A stretch of 64,000 nucleotides of DNA from Novosphingobium guangzhouense (lineage in GTDB: Bacteria; Pseudomonadota; Alphaproteobacteria; Sphingomonadales; Sphingomonadaceae). Position numbers and translations under genes: made by a program. The notes below the pieces were generated by a model, which saw only the letters and a list, made by a program, of their open reading frames with translations, did not search any database and had not been told where the DNA came from. Shown in pieces: positions 50,751-60,265 of the stretch. Within the stretch, counting starts at the first letter, position 1. Each line of letters opens with the position of its first letter. The stretch lies in assembly GCF_002896965.1 (NCBI RefSeq), contig NZ_LYMM01000025.1, positions 1 to 64,000 of the forward strand, in the 5' to 3' direction.

Positions 50751-51683
50751 ATGACAGACATGCACCGCCGCACGTTCATGGCCACCCTCCTCGGCGCCGG
50801 CACCCTTCCGGCTGCACCCGCGCTGGGCAGATCGCAGGGTTTCCTCAGGCGCCACGGGCTGCCTGCTGGCGTTCAGCTTTACGCCGTCGACGAGATGGTC
50901 CGCAGCGACCTTACCGGCACCCTGAGCCGCCTCTCGGCCATAGGCTTTCGATGCATCGAACTTGCCGGGCTACACGGCCACACCCCCGCGAAACTGCGCG
51001 AAGCGGCCGACGTCGCCGGTCTGCGCATCACCGGCATTCATCTTGGCGACGCGTTGCTGGGTTCTACGCGGCATGATGCGGAACTTCTGGCCGCGCAGCT
51101 CGATGTGCTGGGGGCCCGCGATGTTGTGCTGCCGATGTTCATCTTCCCACGGGACATCGCGCGGGCGCCGGAGGAGCCATTTGCCGATTATCTGCACCGT
51201 GCGGTACGCGCCAAAGGGGCCGACTTGTGGCGCCGCACGGCGGACCTTCTCAACGATCGCGGAGCGGCGCTGGCGCCTTATGGGATCCGGCTTGCCTATC
51301 ATAACCACAATGTCGAGTTCGAGCCGGTTGAGGGCACTACCGGTTGGGATATCCTTCAGGAACGCATAGATCCCGCGCTGGCCGACTTCGAGATCGACCT
51401 TGGCTGGGTGGCCGCAGCAGGTATCGACCCCGTTGATTTCATTTCGAAATATTCCGGCCGCGTGCGGCAGGTCCACGTCAAGGACATCAAGGCATCTACC
51501 GCCCCCAACTTCGGCTTCCGGCAGGACGCGGCCGAAGTGGGCGCGGGAATGATCGACTGGGAGAGGCTGCTCCCCGCAGCCTATGAGGCCGGAGCGCGGC
51601 AGTTCTACGTCGAACAGGAGCCCCCTTTCGTCACCGACCGCTTCGTTGCACTGGCGAAAAGCTTCGCGTTCCTGGCCAACTGA
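50751..51683 (+). CDS. Tat-exported sugar isomerase/epimerase-like TIM barrel, 310 aa
   Basis: MHRRTFMATLLGAGTLPAAP within the first 25 residues is a twin-arginine signal. The rest has the xylose-isomerase-like barrel of the sugar phosphate isomerase/epimerase family (GFRCIELAGLHGHTPAKLRE, RLAYHNHNVEFEPVEGTTGW, FEIDLGWVAAAGIDPVDFIS, VRQVHVKDIKASTAP, FYVEQEPP) with the metal-binding His, Glu and Asp positions. The substrate is unknown. The divergent TetR gene and the 29-bp dyad suggest substrate-induced control. Confidence 0.8.
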   Translation: MTDMHRRTFMATLLGAGTLPAAPALGRSQGFLRRHGLPAGVQLYAVDEMVRSDLTGTLSRLSAIGFRCIELAGLHGHTPAKLREAADVAGLRITGIHLGDALLGSTRHDAELLAAQLDVLGARDVVLPMFIFPRDIARAPEEPFADYLHRAVRAKGADLWRRTADLLNDRGAALAPYGIRLAYHNHNVEFEPVEGTTGWDILQERIDPALADFEIDLGWVAAAGIDPVDFISKYSGRVRQVHVKDIKASTAPNFGFRQDAAEVGAGMIDWERLLPAAYEAGARQFYVEQEPPFVTDRFVALAKSFAFLAN

Positions 51684-51736
51684 TTGGCGGGGCTGACGGA
51701 TACGCAACGGCACGCAACAGGTACACAGCGGCACCA

Positions 51737-52261
51737 TCAGGACACTTGCGCACCCGACGGCCTCCTGGTGGTGGTGCGGCCGGAAGCCTGGCAGCGCCGT
51801 TCCCACATATCGGGCTGGCGCCGACTGCACATGGCTGCCTGCCCTTCCCCGGCGATACACTGATCCAGATGTTCGCGCCGCCATTTGTTGTGAGCCTGTC
51901 GGCGGATGGGAGTGCCGCAGCACCGGCATATGCCGGTGAAATTGACACCGTCCCAACGCACCTTGCGGCGGTCGGGAATATGGTGTCCCGTTTTGCAGCG
52001 AAGAACCTGCATGGCCAGCCTGAGGCGTGCGAGCAGCTGGTTCCTGGGACGCTTCATGCAATAACGCCGGGCATTGGAACCGGCACACACCATGTAGCTG
52101 CAACCCTGCCCGCAAGCCGAGCTGCCATCAGGGGAAAAGGGTACTCCTTCCTTCGGCGAGCGGGCGAAAGTCGCACGATCGACGAATGGGGCGACGGGGT
52201 GTTCACGCGGCGGTACGATCTGCGCACCGTCAGCTATGGAAAAGACATTGCGGGATTTCAT
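51737..52261 (-). CDS. Zinc-ribbon protein of unknown function, up to 174 aa
   Basis: The C-terminal part (from MKRPRNQLLARLRLAMQVLR at 52057) reads CKTGHHIPDRRKVRWDGVNF then TGICRCCGTPIRRQAHNKWR, a Cys/His pattern like the short GH-x(n)-CRxCG-x-IxR proteins found in sphingomonads. This C-x2-C plus Cys/His set could bind zinc. The start is uncertain: 52261 gives 174 aa, 52057 gives 106 aa. The 270 bp upstream of it carry no clear gene. Function unknown. Confidence 0.5.
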   Translation of the reverse strand: MKSRNVFSIADGAQIVPPREHPVAPFVDRATFARSPKEGVPFSPDGSSACGQGCSYMVCAGSNARRYCMKRPRNQLLARLRLAMQVLRCKTGHHIPDRRKVRWDGVNFTGICRCCGTPIRRQAHNKWRREHLDQCIAGEGQAAMCSRRQPDMWERRCQASGRTTTRRPSGAQVS

Positions 52262-52535
52262 TGTATAGACTTTCACGGAAACATCGGACGGGACGATGCA
52301 TCCGGTTTCAGCCGCTGTGGCGGCTGCGGTTAAAAACACTGCCTTAAGCAACCGTGTGACCTGCGGGCCCCTTAGGTCCGAACTCTCACCCGCACTTTGC
52401 CGCGCGTGACAATGCCTTGACCGGCCACGCCAAAATCTTCGAAGAAGCCGCCCTGGCGCCCCTGCGCCCTGCCTGCGTCCTTGATACACAGCCGGACAAT
52501 ATGCGTCTGTCACCCGCCTGAGCAGGCCGTTTCCC

Positions 52536-53762
52536 TCAAAACGGCAGGCACCGCACACTGGCGCCAGCAGCAGCAGGGTCAGCACCGGCGCGGCGTTCCA
52601 CCAGCAGATCGGCGCGGGCGAGCATCATCTGGGCCGAGGCTTCCTGCCGCGCGATGATGATGACGCCATCAGACGTTCGGTCTGCGACGGCGCAGAGAAA
52701 CTGGTCTCGATCGCTACCAGCCGGCACATCATGCAGCAACCGGCGCTCGCTCCAGCGCAGCGCATGGTCGAACCCCGCGCCGGACAGCGCGCAGATCATG
52801 GGAGCCAGGAACAGGCGCGCAGTGGTCAGCGCCGCGGTGGGATTGCCGGGCAGGCCCAGCACATGTATCCCGCCGATCATACCGTACCACACCGGCTTGC
52901 CGGGCTTCATCGCCACGCCTGCGAAGCGCATCCGCAATCCCAGCGGCGTCAGTGCAGCACGGACGAGGTCGCGGTGCCCGTCCGATGCCCCGCCCGCGAT
53001 GACGATCACGTCGGTATCCTCCAGCGCCATACGGGCCGTTGCGCGCAATTCGTCGACGCGGTCCATCACACGCAGCGCGCCAAGCGGCTTTGCCCCCCAC
53101 TGCCGCGCCATGAGCAGCAACGCCTCGCTCAGACTGTCGGGGATGGTATCGCAGTCCTGGACGGCGCAGCCGGGCGGCACAAGTTCATCCCCGTTGACCA
53201 ACACCCGAAGGCGCGGCTGACGCCAGACCGGCAGCTTTTCGATGTCCGCCGCAGCCGCAACCACCATCGCCCGCGGATCGATCCGGGTGCCCGCAGGCAA
53301 AAGGGCCGTGCCCTGCGCGAAATCGGAAGCCCGCGGCCGAACATGCGGCTTGCCCGAAACATGCGGGACGATGATGTGTCCGCCCTCGACGCGGGCATGT
53401 TCATGCATCACCACGCGGTCGGCGCCTGCGGGCATCGGCGCCCCGGTGGATACCCGGATCGCGGTGTCCGCAAGCAAAGCCGGCGGGACGGCCCCACCCG
53501 CAACGCTCTCTGCCCGCAAAACCAGCCGGGTAAAGTCGCTTGTCAGATCCTGCGAGCGGACGGCAAAGCCGTCCATCGCCGCGCTGTCACGCCTCGGCGA
53601 ATCTATCCGCGCCACCGCGTCGGCCGCAAGGATGCGTCGTCCGGCCTTGGCCAGCGCCACCCATTCGATGCCAAGCGGCGCACAATTGGCACGCACGACG
53701 GCCTGCGCGGCATCGAAGCTGGTCGCGGCGGCATGGCAAGGAAGTTCGGGCGCGGTCGCCAT
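52536..53762 (-). CDS. moeA: Molybdopterin molybdotransferase MoeA
   Basis: The 408-aa product begins MATAPELPCHAAATSFDAAQ. The MoeA motifs are present: DSPRRDSAAMDGFAVRSQDL (about residues 55-75), VSTGAPMPAGADRVVMHEHA, and in the central domain TDVIVIAGGASDGHRDLVRA then MKPGKPVWYGMIGGIHVLGL PGNP. MoeA inserts molybdate into molybdopterin, which the nearby nitrate reductase needs. It starts 4 bp after cobA in the nitrate operon. Confidence 0.9.
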   Translation of the reverse strand: MATAPELPCHAAATSFDAAQAVVRANCAPLGIEWVALAKAGRRILAADAVARIDSPRRDSAAMDGFAVRSQDLTSDFTRLVLRAESVAGGAVPPALLADTAIRVSTGAPMPAGADRVVMHEHARVEGGHIIVPHVSGKPHVRPRASDFAQGTALLPAGTRIDPRAMVVAAAADIEKLPVWRQPRLRVLVNGDELVPPGCAVQDCDTIPDSLSEALLLMARQWGAKPLGALRVMDRVDELRATARMALEDTDVIVIAGGASDGHRDLVRAALTPLGLRMRFAGVAMKPGKPVWYGMIGGIHVLGLPGNPTAALTTARLFLAPMICALSGAGFDHALRWSERRLLHDVPAGSDRDQFLCAVADRTSDGVIIIARQEASAQMMLARADLLVERRAGADPAAAGASVRCLPF

Positions 53763-53766
53763 CCCT

Positions 53767-54564
53767 CTACGCCCCGACCGCCCGATCAGCCATCTGCGCA
53801 AGATCGACCGGCACCACGCCGTCGGCCTGCGCCACAGCCTGTCCGATCAGGATCAACGTAGGACGGTCAGCGGCGAAGGCCTGCGCCACCAGCGGCAGCA
53901 GGTCCAACCGGGTGCGCAATTGCTGTTCCTGCGGCAAGGACGCATCGCAGGCGACCAGCGCGGGCGTCGATCCCGGCAGCCCCGCCGCGATCAGCGCCGC
54001 GCTCAGTTCCGGTGCAGCTTCGCGCCCCATGTAAACCGCCAACGTGCAGGCCGGATCGGCCAGCGCGAGCCAGTCCAGGTCGAGCGCCTGCCCGTTGCGG
54101 CTGTGCGCGGTGACAAACTGCACCCGGCGGGCGATCCCGCGCAAGGACAGCGAAAGCCCCGCCGAAGCTGCAACCGCGCTGGCGGCGGTGATGCCGGGGC
54201 ATATGCGAACCCGCGCGCCGATCTTGCGCAGCGCCGTCATCTCCTCGGTGGCGCGGGCAAACATCGCGGGATCGCCGCCCTTCAGCCGCACGACGCGTTT
54301 GCCCGCGAGGGAGGCAGCGACAAGCATCTGATCGATCGTCTGCTGGTCCTTGGAATGACGCCCTGAACGCTTGCCCACGCCGACGCGCTCTGCCTGGTCA
54401 GGTACAAGGTCCAGCACGCCGGGACCGACAAGCGCATCGTAGAAAACGATATCGGCAGCCCGGATCAGCTTTTCGGCCTTGCGGGTCAGAAGATCCGGAT
54501 CGCCCGGCCCCGCGCCGACAAGCCAGACTTCGCCCGGCGCGATCAGTTCATCACTCTGCGGCAT
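53767..54564 (-). CDS. cobA: Uroporphyrinogen-III C-methyltransferase
   Basis: The start MPQSDELIAPGEVWLVGAGP overlaps the nasA stop by 14 bp; a longer in-frame extension is antisense noise. GAGPGDPDLLTRKAEKLIRA (residues 18-37), VVRLKGGDPAMFARATEEMT and CPGITAASAVAASAGLSLSL are the SUMT hallmarks. The enzyme makes precorrin-2 for siroheme, the cofactor of the nitrite reductase encoded upstream. At 265 aa it is the single-domain form without the CysG dehydrogenase part. Confidence 0.9.
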   Translation of the reverse strand: MPQSDELIAPGEVWLVGAGPGDPDLLTRKAEKLIRAADIVFYDALVGPGVLDLVPDQAERVGVGKRSGRHSKDQQTIDQMLVAASLAGKRVVRLKGGDPAMFARATEEMTALRKIGARVRICPGITAASAVAASAGLSLSLRGIARRVQFVTAHSRNGQALDLDWLALADPACTLAVYMGREAAPELSAALIAAGLPGSTPALVACDASLPQEQQLRTRLDLLPLVAQAFAADRPTLILIGQAVAQADGVVPVDLAQMADRAVGA

Positions 54565-57172
54565 CGAGGGCCTCCTCGTTGGTCTGGGTGAGTATTCGGG
54601 CAAGCGCGGGGCGGCACGATCCGCAATTGGTCCCCGCGCCCAGCGCCTTGCCGATGGCGGGAACGTCCACCAGCGCCTGTTCGCGGATGGCCGCCACGAT
54701 CTGGTTAAGGCCGATGTCGAAGCAGACGCATACGGTGGCGCCCTTTTCCGGCTGGCTGCCGGGGCCGCGCGCGGCCAGCACGGTGGCGCCCACGCCCTCT
54801 GCACAAAGCTGGCCGATCAGCCAGTCGCGCGAAGGAAGCAGGCCAGTGCGCGTCACGAATAGCACGCCCGCAAGCTGCCCGTCTTCGATCACCGCGACGC
54901 GCCGCGATCCGCGGGTGTGGTCGATCGCCTCCACCCGCTCGCCCCGGGGCAGGCAGGCTTCGATGCGGGCCGGGTCGCCGTTGCCCGCAATCTCATAGAG
55001 CGCGCCGCCGGGCACCGCCACGCGCGTTGCCCACATGCAGGGCACACGGACGGGTTCGTCTCCACGCAGGATCAGGAAGCCTTTCCATTCCGTCTCGACC
55101 TTGGCAAGCGCGGCGGGGGTGGACTTGAAACCGGGCTGGCCGGAATGCGGATCGACAAGCGGACGCGGCAGCAGGCCGGTGCGGCCGCCGGTGGATATCT
55201 GATCGGTCCAGTGGATCGGGGTGAATATCTCTCCCGGCCGCAGTCCTTCACTCAGCATGACGCGGAAGGTGCTCTTGCCCTGCGGTGTGGAGACGCGGGC
55301 CAGATCGCCGTCCGTCAGATCCAGCGCAACGGCATCGGCGGGGTGAACCTCGACCAGCGGCTCTTCGCGGTGGCGCGCCAGTTTGGGCGCAAGGCCGGTG
55401 CGGGTCATGGTGTGCCATTGATCGCGATAGCGCCCGGTATTCAGCGTCAGCGGCCAGTCAGCCAGCGGGGCCTGCAGGTCCATCTGCGTGACCTTGACCA
55501 TGCGTGCGCGGCCGGCGGGCGTCGGGAAGCGGCCATCGGCGAACGGGGTGTCGCCCCAGCGGAAAGGCTCCATCGCGTCATAGGCGGCGTTGCCGATCGC
55601 GGCATGGGCGGCAAGGTTCAGCACGCGCGCGCCTCCGTGCTCGACACCGTTCTGGTACGCAGTCAGACGCGCATGTTCACGCCAGATGTCGGCAGGAGTG
55701 TCATAGGCGAAGGCGCTCTTCCAGCCCATCCGGTGGGCGACTTCCTTGATGATCCACCAGTCGGGCCTGGCCTCTCCCGGCAGGGCCATGAACGGCCGCT
55801 GGCGGCTGATCGTGCGTTCCGAATTGGTGACGGTGCCATCCTTCTCCCCCCATGCGGCGGCGGGCAGACGCACGTGGGCATGGGCGGTGGTATCGGTGTT
55901 CGCGATAACGTCAGACACGACGACGAAGGGGCATTTCTCCAGCGCCGCGCGCACGTTCCCCGCATCGGGCAGGGAAACGGCTGGGTTGGTTGCCATCACC
56001 CACAGCGCCTTGATCCGCCCTTCCCCGATGGCGCGAAACAGGTCCACCGCCTTCAGCCCCGGCTTCGCCGCCATCGTCGGCGCGGCCCAGAAGCGGCCGA
56101 CCCGCGCCACGTTTGCGGGCGCGAAGTCCATGTGCGCGGCAAGGGTGGAGGCCAGCCCGCCCACCTCGCGCCCCCCCATCGCATTGGGCTGGCCGGTGAT
56201 GGAGAACGGCGCCGCGCCCGGCTGCCCGATGCGGCCCGTGGCAAGGTGCAGGTTGATGATCGCGTTGACCTGATCGGTGCCCCGGATGGACTGGTTCACG
56301 CCCTGACTGAACATGGTGACCGTGCGCGGATGCGCGGCGAACATCTCGTAGAACCTGAGCAGCAGTGCCGGATCAAGGTCGCAGGTCTTCGCCGTCGTCC
56401 ACAAGTCATGCCCGGTGGCAAGATGTTCCCAGAAACCCTCAGGCACGTCGACCTGGCTTTCCATGAACGATGTGTCGACCATGCCCTGTTCAGCCAGCCA
56501 CGCCAGCAGGCCGTTCATCAATGCCACGTCACTGCCGGGGCGCAGCGGCAGGTGCAGGTCCGCGCCCTCGCACGTCTCGGTGCGGCGCGGGTCGATGACG
56601 ACCAGCTTTGTACCCCGCGCCGCGCGTGCGGCCTGAATGCGCTGATAGACGATCGGATGGCACCATGCGGTGTTGGAGCCGACCAGCACGATCAGGTCGG
56701 CCTTGTCGAGATCATCGTAGCTCGCCGGCACCACGTCCTCACCGAAGGCGCGGGTGTGGCCGGCGACCGCGCTCGACATGCACAGGCGCGAATTGGTATC
56801 GATGTTGGCGGAACCGATGAAGCCCTTCATCAGCTTGTTGGCGACGTAGTAATCTTCGGTCAGCAGCTGGCCCGAGACATAGAACGCCACGCTGTCCGGC
56901 CCGTGACGGGCGATGGTGTCGGCAAAGCGCTTCGCCACAAGGTCCAGTGCCTTGTCCCAGCGCACGCGCCGCTCTCCGATCATCGGGTGAAGCAGGCGGC
57001 CGTTGAGCCCCACCGTCTCGCCCAGATGCGTACCCTTGGAACAGAGGCGGCCCGCATTCGCCGGGTGCGCCTCATCGCCCCGGATCGTCACCTCACGCGG
57101 GCCCGTGGCCGTCGCCGAGATGCCGCAACCAACGCCGCAATAGGCGCAGGTCGTGCGGACCGCCTCGCGCAT
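54551..57172 (-). CDS. nasA: Assimilatory nitrate reductase, catalytic subunit
   Basis: The 873-aa product starts MREAVRTTCAYCGVGCGISA, with the [4Fe-4S] Cys ligands C-x2-C-x3-C and a fourth in GRLCSKGTH. Molybdopterin-binding segments follow (NKLMKGFIGSANIDTNSRLC, VLVGSNTAWCHPIVYQRI). A C-terminal BFD-like [2Fe-2S] domain (VCVCFDIGLNQIVAAIREQA then TNCGSCRPALARIL) is typical of bacterial NasA and takes electrons. It reduces nitrate to nitrite in the cytoplasm. It couples to nirD by TGATG and to cobA by overlap. Confidence 0.92.
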   Translation of the reverse strand: MREAVRTTCAYCGVGCGISATATGPREVTIRGDEAHPANAGRLCSKGTHLGETVGLNGRLLHPMIGERRVRWDKALDLVAKRFADTIARHGPDSVAFYVSGQLLTEDYYVANKLMKGFIGSANIDTNSRLCMSSAVAGHTRAFGEDVVPASYDDLDKADLIVLVGSNTAWCHPIVYQRIQAARAARGTKLVVIDPRRTETCEGADLHLPLRPGSDVALMNGLLAWLAEQGMVDTSFMESQVDVPEGFWEHLATGHDLWTTAKTCDLDPALLLRFYEMFAAHPRTVTMFSQGVNQSIRGTDQVNAIINLHLATGRIGQPGAAPFSITGQPNAMGGREVGGLASTLAAHMDFAPANVARVGRFWAAPTMAAKPGLKAVDLFRAIGEGRIKALWVMATNPAVSLPDAGNVRAALEKCPFVVVSDVIANTDTTAHAHVRLPAAAWGEKDGTVTNSERTISRQRPFMALPGEARPDWWIIKEVAHRMGWKSAFAYDTPADIWREHARLTAYQNGVEHGGARVLNLAAHAAIGNAAYDAMEPFRWGDTPFADGRFPTPAGRARMVKVTQMDLQAPLADWPLTLNTGRYRDQWHTMTRTGLAPKLARHREEPLVEVHPADAVALDLTDGDLARVSTPQGKSTFRVMLSEGLRPGEIFTPIHWTDQISTGGRTGLLPRPLVDPHSGQPGFKSTPAALAKVETEWKGFLILRGDEPVRVPCMWATRVAVPGGALYEIAGNGDPARIEACLPRGERVEAIDHTRGSRRVAVIEDGQLAGVLFVTRTGLLPSRDWLIGQLCAEGVGATVLAARGPGSQPEKGATVCVCFDIGLNQIVAAIREQALVDVPAIGKALGAGTNCGSCRPALARILTQTNEEALDAAE

Positions 57173-57507
57173 CAGGCGGCGTCCTTCATGGCTTCCGGGC
57201 GGGAAAGGAGGATGCGCCCGTTCTCCTCGCGCACGGCGATGGTGGGCGTGCAGCCGGTGTCGGCCCCTTGCGCCTGGCCGCTGGCCAGCGCGATGTTCCA
57301 GTTGTGCAGCGGGCAGGCCACCGAATGGCCATGCACGATGCCCTGGCTGAGCGGCCCCTTCTTGTGCGGGCATTCATTGACGAGCGCGAAGACCTTGTCG
57401 TCGCCGGTGCGGAAAACCGCGATTTCCGGCTCACCGTCAAGCCGCACGGTGCGCGCGCCGCGCTGGGGGATGTCGCTCAGGGTTCCGATATCGATCCAGT
57501 CGGTCAT
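57172..57507 (-). CDS. nirD: Nitrite reductase small subunit, Rieske type
   Basis: The 111-aa product starts MTDWIDIGTLSDIPQRGART with GGAG upstream. The ligand set ECPHKKGPLSQGIVHGHSVA-C-PLHNW contains C-x-H and C-x2-H of a Rieske [2Fe-2S] cluster, so this is the cluster-bearing NirD/NasE form. It is the partner of the NirB large subunit encoded directly before it. The stop and nasA start share an A (TGATG). Confidence 0.9.
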   Translation of the reverse strand: MTDWIDIGTLSDIPQRGARTVRLDGEPEIAVFRTGDDKVFALVNECPHKKGPLSQGIVHGHSVACPLHNWNIALASGQAQGADTGCTPTIAVREENGRILLSRPEAMKDAA

Positions 57508-57512
57508 GGGTG

Positions 57513-60038
57513 TCACTCCGCCGCTTCAAGCGCTTGGGGTTGGAGGTGCTGGTGCAGGTAGGCGCGGTCGCCCGATGCGCGTTCCGCCCACGGATCGTCC
57601 TGGCTGAAGCGCTGCGAATAGAGGAACCGTTCGGCCAGTGCCTTGCGGCCCGCCTCATCCTCGACCACGCGGGACTTCACGTAGTCCACGCCGATACGCT
57701 CGATCCATGGCGCGGTGCGTTCCAGATAGCGTGCTTCCTCGCGGTAGACCTGAATGAAGGCGGCGCAATATTCGAGCGCTTCTTCCTCCGTGGAGACCTT
57801 GCACAACAGGTCGGTGGCGCGAACGTGGATGCCGCCGTTGCCGCCGACATGGAGTTCGTAGCCGGAATCGACGCAGACAATCCCGAAGTCCTTGATCGTC
57901 GCCTCGGCGCAATTGCGCGGGCAGCCGGAGACGGCGATCTTGAACTTGTGCGGCATCCAACTGCCCCAGGTCATCCGCTCTGTCTTCACGCCAAGGCCGG
58001 TGGAATCCTGCGTGCCGAAGCGGCACCATTCCGATCCCACGCACGTCTTCACCGTGCGCAAGCTCTTGCCATAAGCATGGCCGGAAACCATCCCGGCGGC
58101 GTTGAGATCGGCCCAGACCGCGGGCAGATCCTCCTTCTTGATCCCGAAAATGTCGAGCCGCTGGCCGCCGGTCACCTTGACCATTGGCGCATCGTACTTC
58201 TCCACCACATCCGCGATGGCGCGCAGTTCGCGCGGGTTGGTAAGGCCACCCCACATGCGCGGAACAACCGAATACGTGCCGTCCTTCTGGATATTGGCAT
58301 GCATGCGTTCGTTGACGAAGCGGCTCTGCTGATCGTCCACGTATTCGCCGGGAAGCGCGCAGAGCAGATAGTAGTTGAGCGCCGGACGGCAGGAAGAACA
58401 GCCATCCGGGGTCGACCAGTGCAGCTTCTGCATCACTTCGGGGATCGAGCGCATGTCCTGCGCCACGATCTCGCGGCGCACGTCGTCGTGGGTGAAGCTG
58501 GTGCATTTGCACATCGTCTTCGGGCCGGCCTCGACGCCCTCGCCCAGCGTCAGCGCCAGCAGACTTTCGACCAGACCGGTGCACTGACCGCAGCTGGCCG
58601 AAGCCTTGCAGCCGGCGCGCACGGCATCGATGCTGCATGCCCCAGCCTCGATGCAGCCGACGACCTGTCCCTTGGAAACGCCGTTGCAGCCGCAGATCTC
58701 GGCATCCTCCGAGAGCGCCGCAACGGCCGCCTTAGGGTCCAGCGCGCCTCCTCCCGAGGCGAAAGCTTGCCCGAAGATCAGTAGGTCGCGGACTTCGGAA
58801 ACGTCCTGGCCCTTCTTCAGAAGGTCGAAGTACCAGCCGCCGTCCGCCGTATCGCCATAGAGTACCGCACCGACGACCTTATCGTCCTTCACTACCACGC
58901 GCTTGTAGACCCCACGCGCGGCGTCGCGCAGGACGATATCCTCGCAGCCTTCTCCGCCCGAAAAGTCTCCGGCGGAGAACACGTCGAGCCCGGCAACCTT
59001 CAGCTTGGTCGAAGTGACCGAGCCGCGATAGCCGGTATGCCGGTCGGTCAGGCCGTCGGCAAGGCTGCGGCACATGTCCCACAGCGGCGCAACAAGGCCG
59101 TAGACGTTGCCGTCATGCTCCACGCATTCGCCGACCGCGAGCACGCAAGGATCGCTGGTGACCATGTGATCGTCGACCCTGATGCCGCGATTGACGTCCA
59201 GCCCCGCTTCGCGCGCCAGCGCGGTGGAGGGACGGATGCCCACTGCCATGACGACAAGGCTGGCCGGGATATCGCGCCCGTCCTTGAGCCGCACGCCTTC
59301 CACTTTGCCTTCGCCGTAAATCTCTGCGGTGTCAGCGCCGGTGAGGATGGTCTGGCCACGTCCCTCCAGCGCGGACTTGAGCAGCCAGCCCGCCGCTTCG
59401 TCCAGCTGGCGCTCCATCAGCGTGGGCATCAGGTGGATCACGGTGACTTTCATGCCGCGCAGGGTCAGACCGTGCGCCGCCTCAAGCCCCAGCAGGCCGC
59501 CGCCGATTACCACGGCGGAGCCGCCGCCATTCGCCTTGCCCGCCTCTGCCGCCGCCAGCATCGTGTCCACGTCATGCATGTCGCGGAACGAGATGACGCC
59601 GGGCAGATCCTTGCCGGGCACGGGAATGATGAACGGATCGGAACCCGTCGCGATCAGCAAACGATCGTAATGCACTGTGCGCCCCGACCGCGAAGTGACG
59701 GTCTTTGCCGCGCGGTCAATCGCGGTGACGGGGTCTGCGGTGATAAGGTCGATGCCGTTGTCATCGTACCATTCGCGGGTGTTGATGACGATCTGATCGA
59801 ACGTCTTCTCGCCCGCCAGCACCGGCGACAGCATGATGCGGTTGTAGTTCACGTGCGGTTCTGCGCCGAAGATCGTCACCCGGTAGCGCCCCGCATCGCG
59901 AGCCAGCAGTTCTTCTATGGCGCGACAGCCCGCCATGCCGTTGCCGATGACGACCAGATGTTCGCGCACATCGCCACAGGGGACGACCAGTGCGTCATCA
60001 TAGTCGGAATTGGTTTCGATCCCGTCCTGAAAGTCCAT
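57513..60038 (-). CDS. nirB: NADH-dependent nitrite reductase large subunit
   Basis: The 841-aa product has an N-terminal FAD/NADH domain (EHLVVIGNGMAGCRAIEELL, SAVVIGGGLLGLEAAHGLTL), BFD-like Cys motifs (ICGCNGVSKGQVVGC, ASCGQCTG) and a C-terminal siroheme/[4Fe-4S] domain with TCVGSEWCRFG and SGCPRNCAEA. Together these reduce nitrite to ammonium. GGAG precedes the ATG. The gene lies behind a leader with a terminator and two hexaloop hairpins, and heads the nirB-nirD-nasA-cobA-moeA operon. Confidence 0.93.
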   Translation of the reverse strand: MDFQDGIETNSDYDDALVVPCGDVREHLVVIGNGMAGCRAIEELLARDAGRYRVTIFGAEPHVNYNRIMLSPVLAGEKTFDQIVINTREWYDDNGIDLITADPVTAIDRAAKTVTSRSGRTVHYDRLLIATGSDPFIIPVPGKDLPGVISFRDMHDVDTMLAAAEAGKANGGGSAVVIGGGLLGLEAAHGLTLRGMKVTVIHLMPTLMERQLDEAAGWLLKSALEGRGQTILTGADTAEIYGEGKVEGVRLKDGRDIPASLVVMAVGIRPSTALAREAGLDVNRGIRVDDHMVTSDPCVLAVGECVEHDGNVYGLVAPLWDMCRSLADGLTDRHTGYRGSVTSTKLKVAGLDVFSAGDFSGGEGCEDIVLRDAARGVYKRVVVKDDKVVGAVLYGDTADGGWYFDLLKKGQDVSEVRDLLIFGQAFASGGGALDPKAAVAALSEDAEICGCNGVSKGQVVGCIEAGACSIDAVRAGCKASASCGQCTGLVESLLALTLGEGVEAGPKTMCKCTSFTHDDVRREIVAQDMRSIPEVMQKLHWSTPDGCSSCRPALNYYLLCALPGEYVDDQQSRFVNERMHANIQKDGTYSVVPRMWGGLTNPRELRAIADVVEKYDAPMVKVTGGQRLDIFGIKKEDLPAVWADLNAAGMVSGHAYGKSLRTVKTCVGSEWCRFGTQDSTGLGVKTERMTWGSWMPHKFKIAVSGCPRNCAEATIKDFGIVCVDSGYELHVGGNGGIHVRATDLLCKVSTEEEALEYCAAFIQVYREEARYLERTAPWIERIGVDYVKSRVVEDEAGRKALAERFLYSQRFSQDDPWAERASGDRAYLHQHLQPQALEAAE

Positions 60039-60083
60039 GTTCTAAACTCCGGTTGTCATGGGAATTGGAGCTGGAAACGAGAA

Positions 60084-60136
60084 AAGGCCGCCATCCAGAC
60101 CCCCGGCGTGAAACCGGAAGTCAGGATGGCGGCCTT
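60084..60136 (-). terminator. Leader terminator before nirB
   Basis: On the minus strand AAGGCCGCCATCC pairs with GGATGGCGGCCTT (arms at 60124-60136 and 60084-60096) and is followed by TTCTC. It lies 46 bp before the nirB ATG and overlaps the second hexaloop hairpin. Confidence 0.7.
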
Positions 60137-60173
60137 GCCATCATTCGGTGCTTACGCGCCCCGCCAGTGGGAC
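60125..60173 (-). promoter_or_regulatory. Two-hexaloop ANTAR-type antitermination element in nirB leader
   Basis: Read on the minus strand, P1 is GTCCC-ACTGGC-GGGGC (60158-60173) and P2 is GATGGC-AAGGCC-GCCATC (60125-60142). Both loops have A at position 1 and G at position 4, as required for ANTAR protein binding. P2 shares its loop and 3' arm with the terminator, so P2 formation prevents the terminator. Confidence 0.75.
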
Positions 60174-60265
60174 GTTTCGGCGATTTAGGAAGGACAGCGT
60201 TGCCCTTTGCACTGCAACATAAATGGAATCGGCCAAAGGCTCAAGCGATTCCGTCAGGCAATTCG

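Noticed and set aside
54917..57607. Plus-strand frame of 896 codons
   Set aside because: Antisense to nasA and nirD, both clear by motif.
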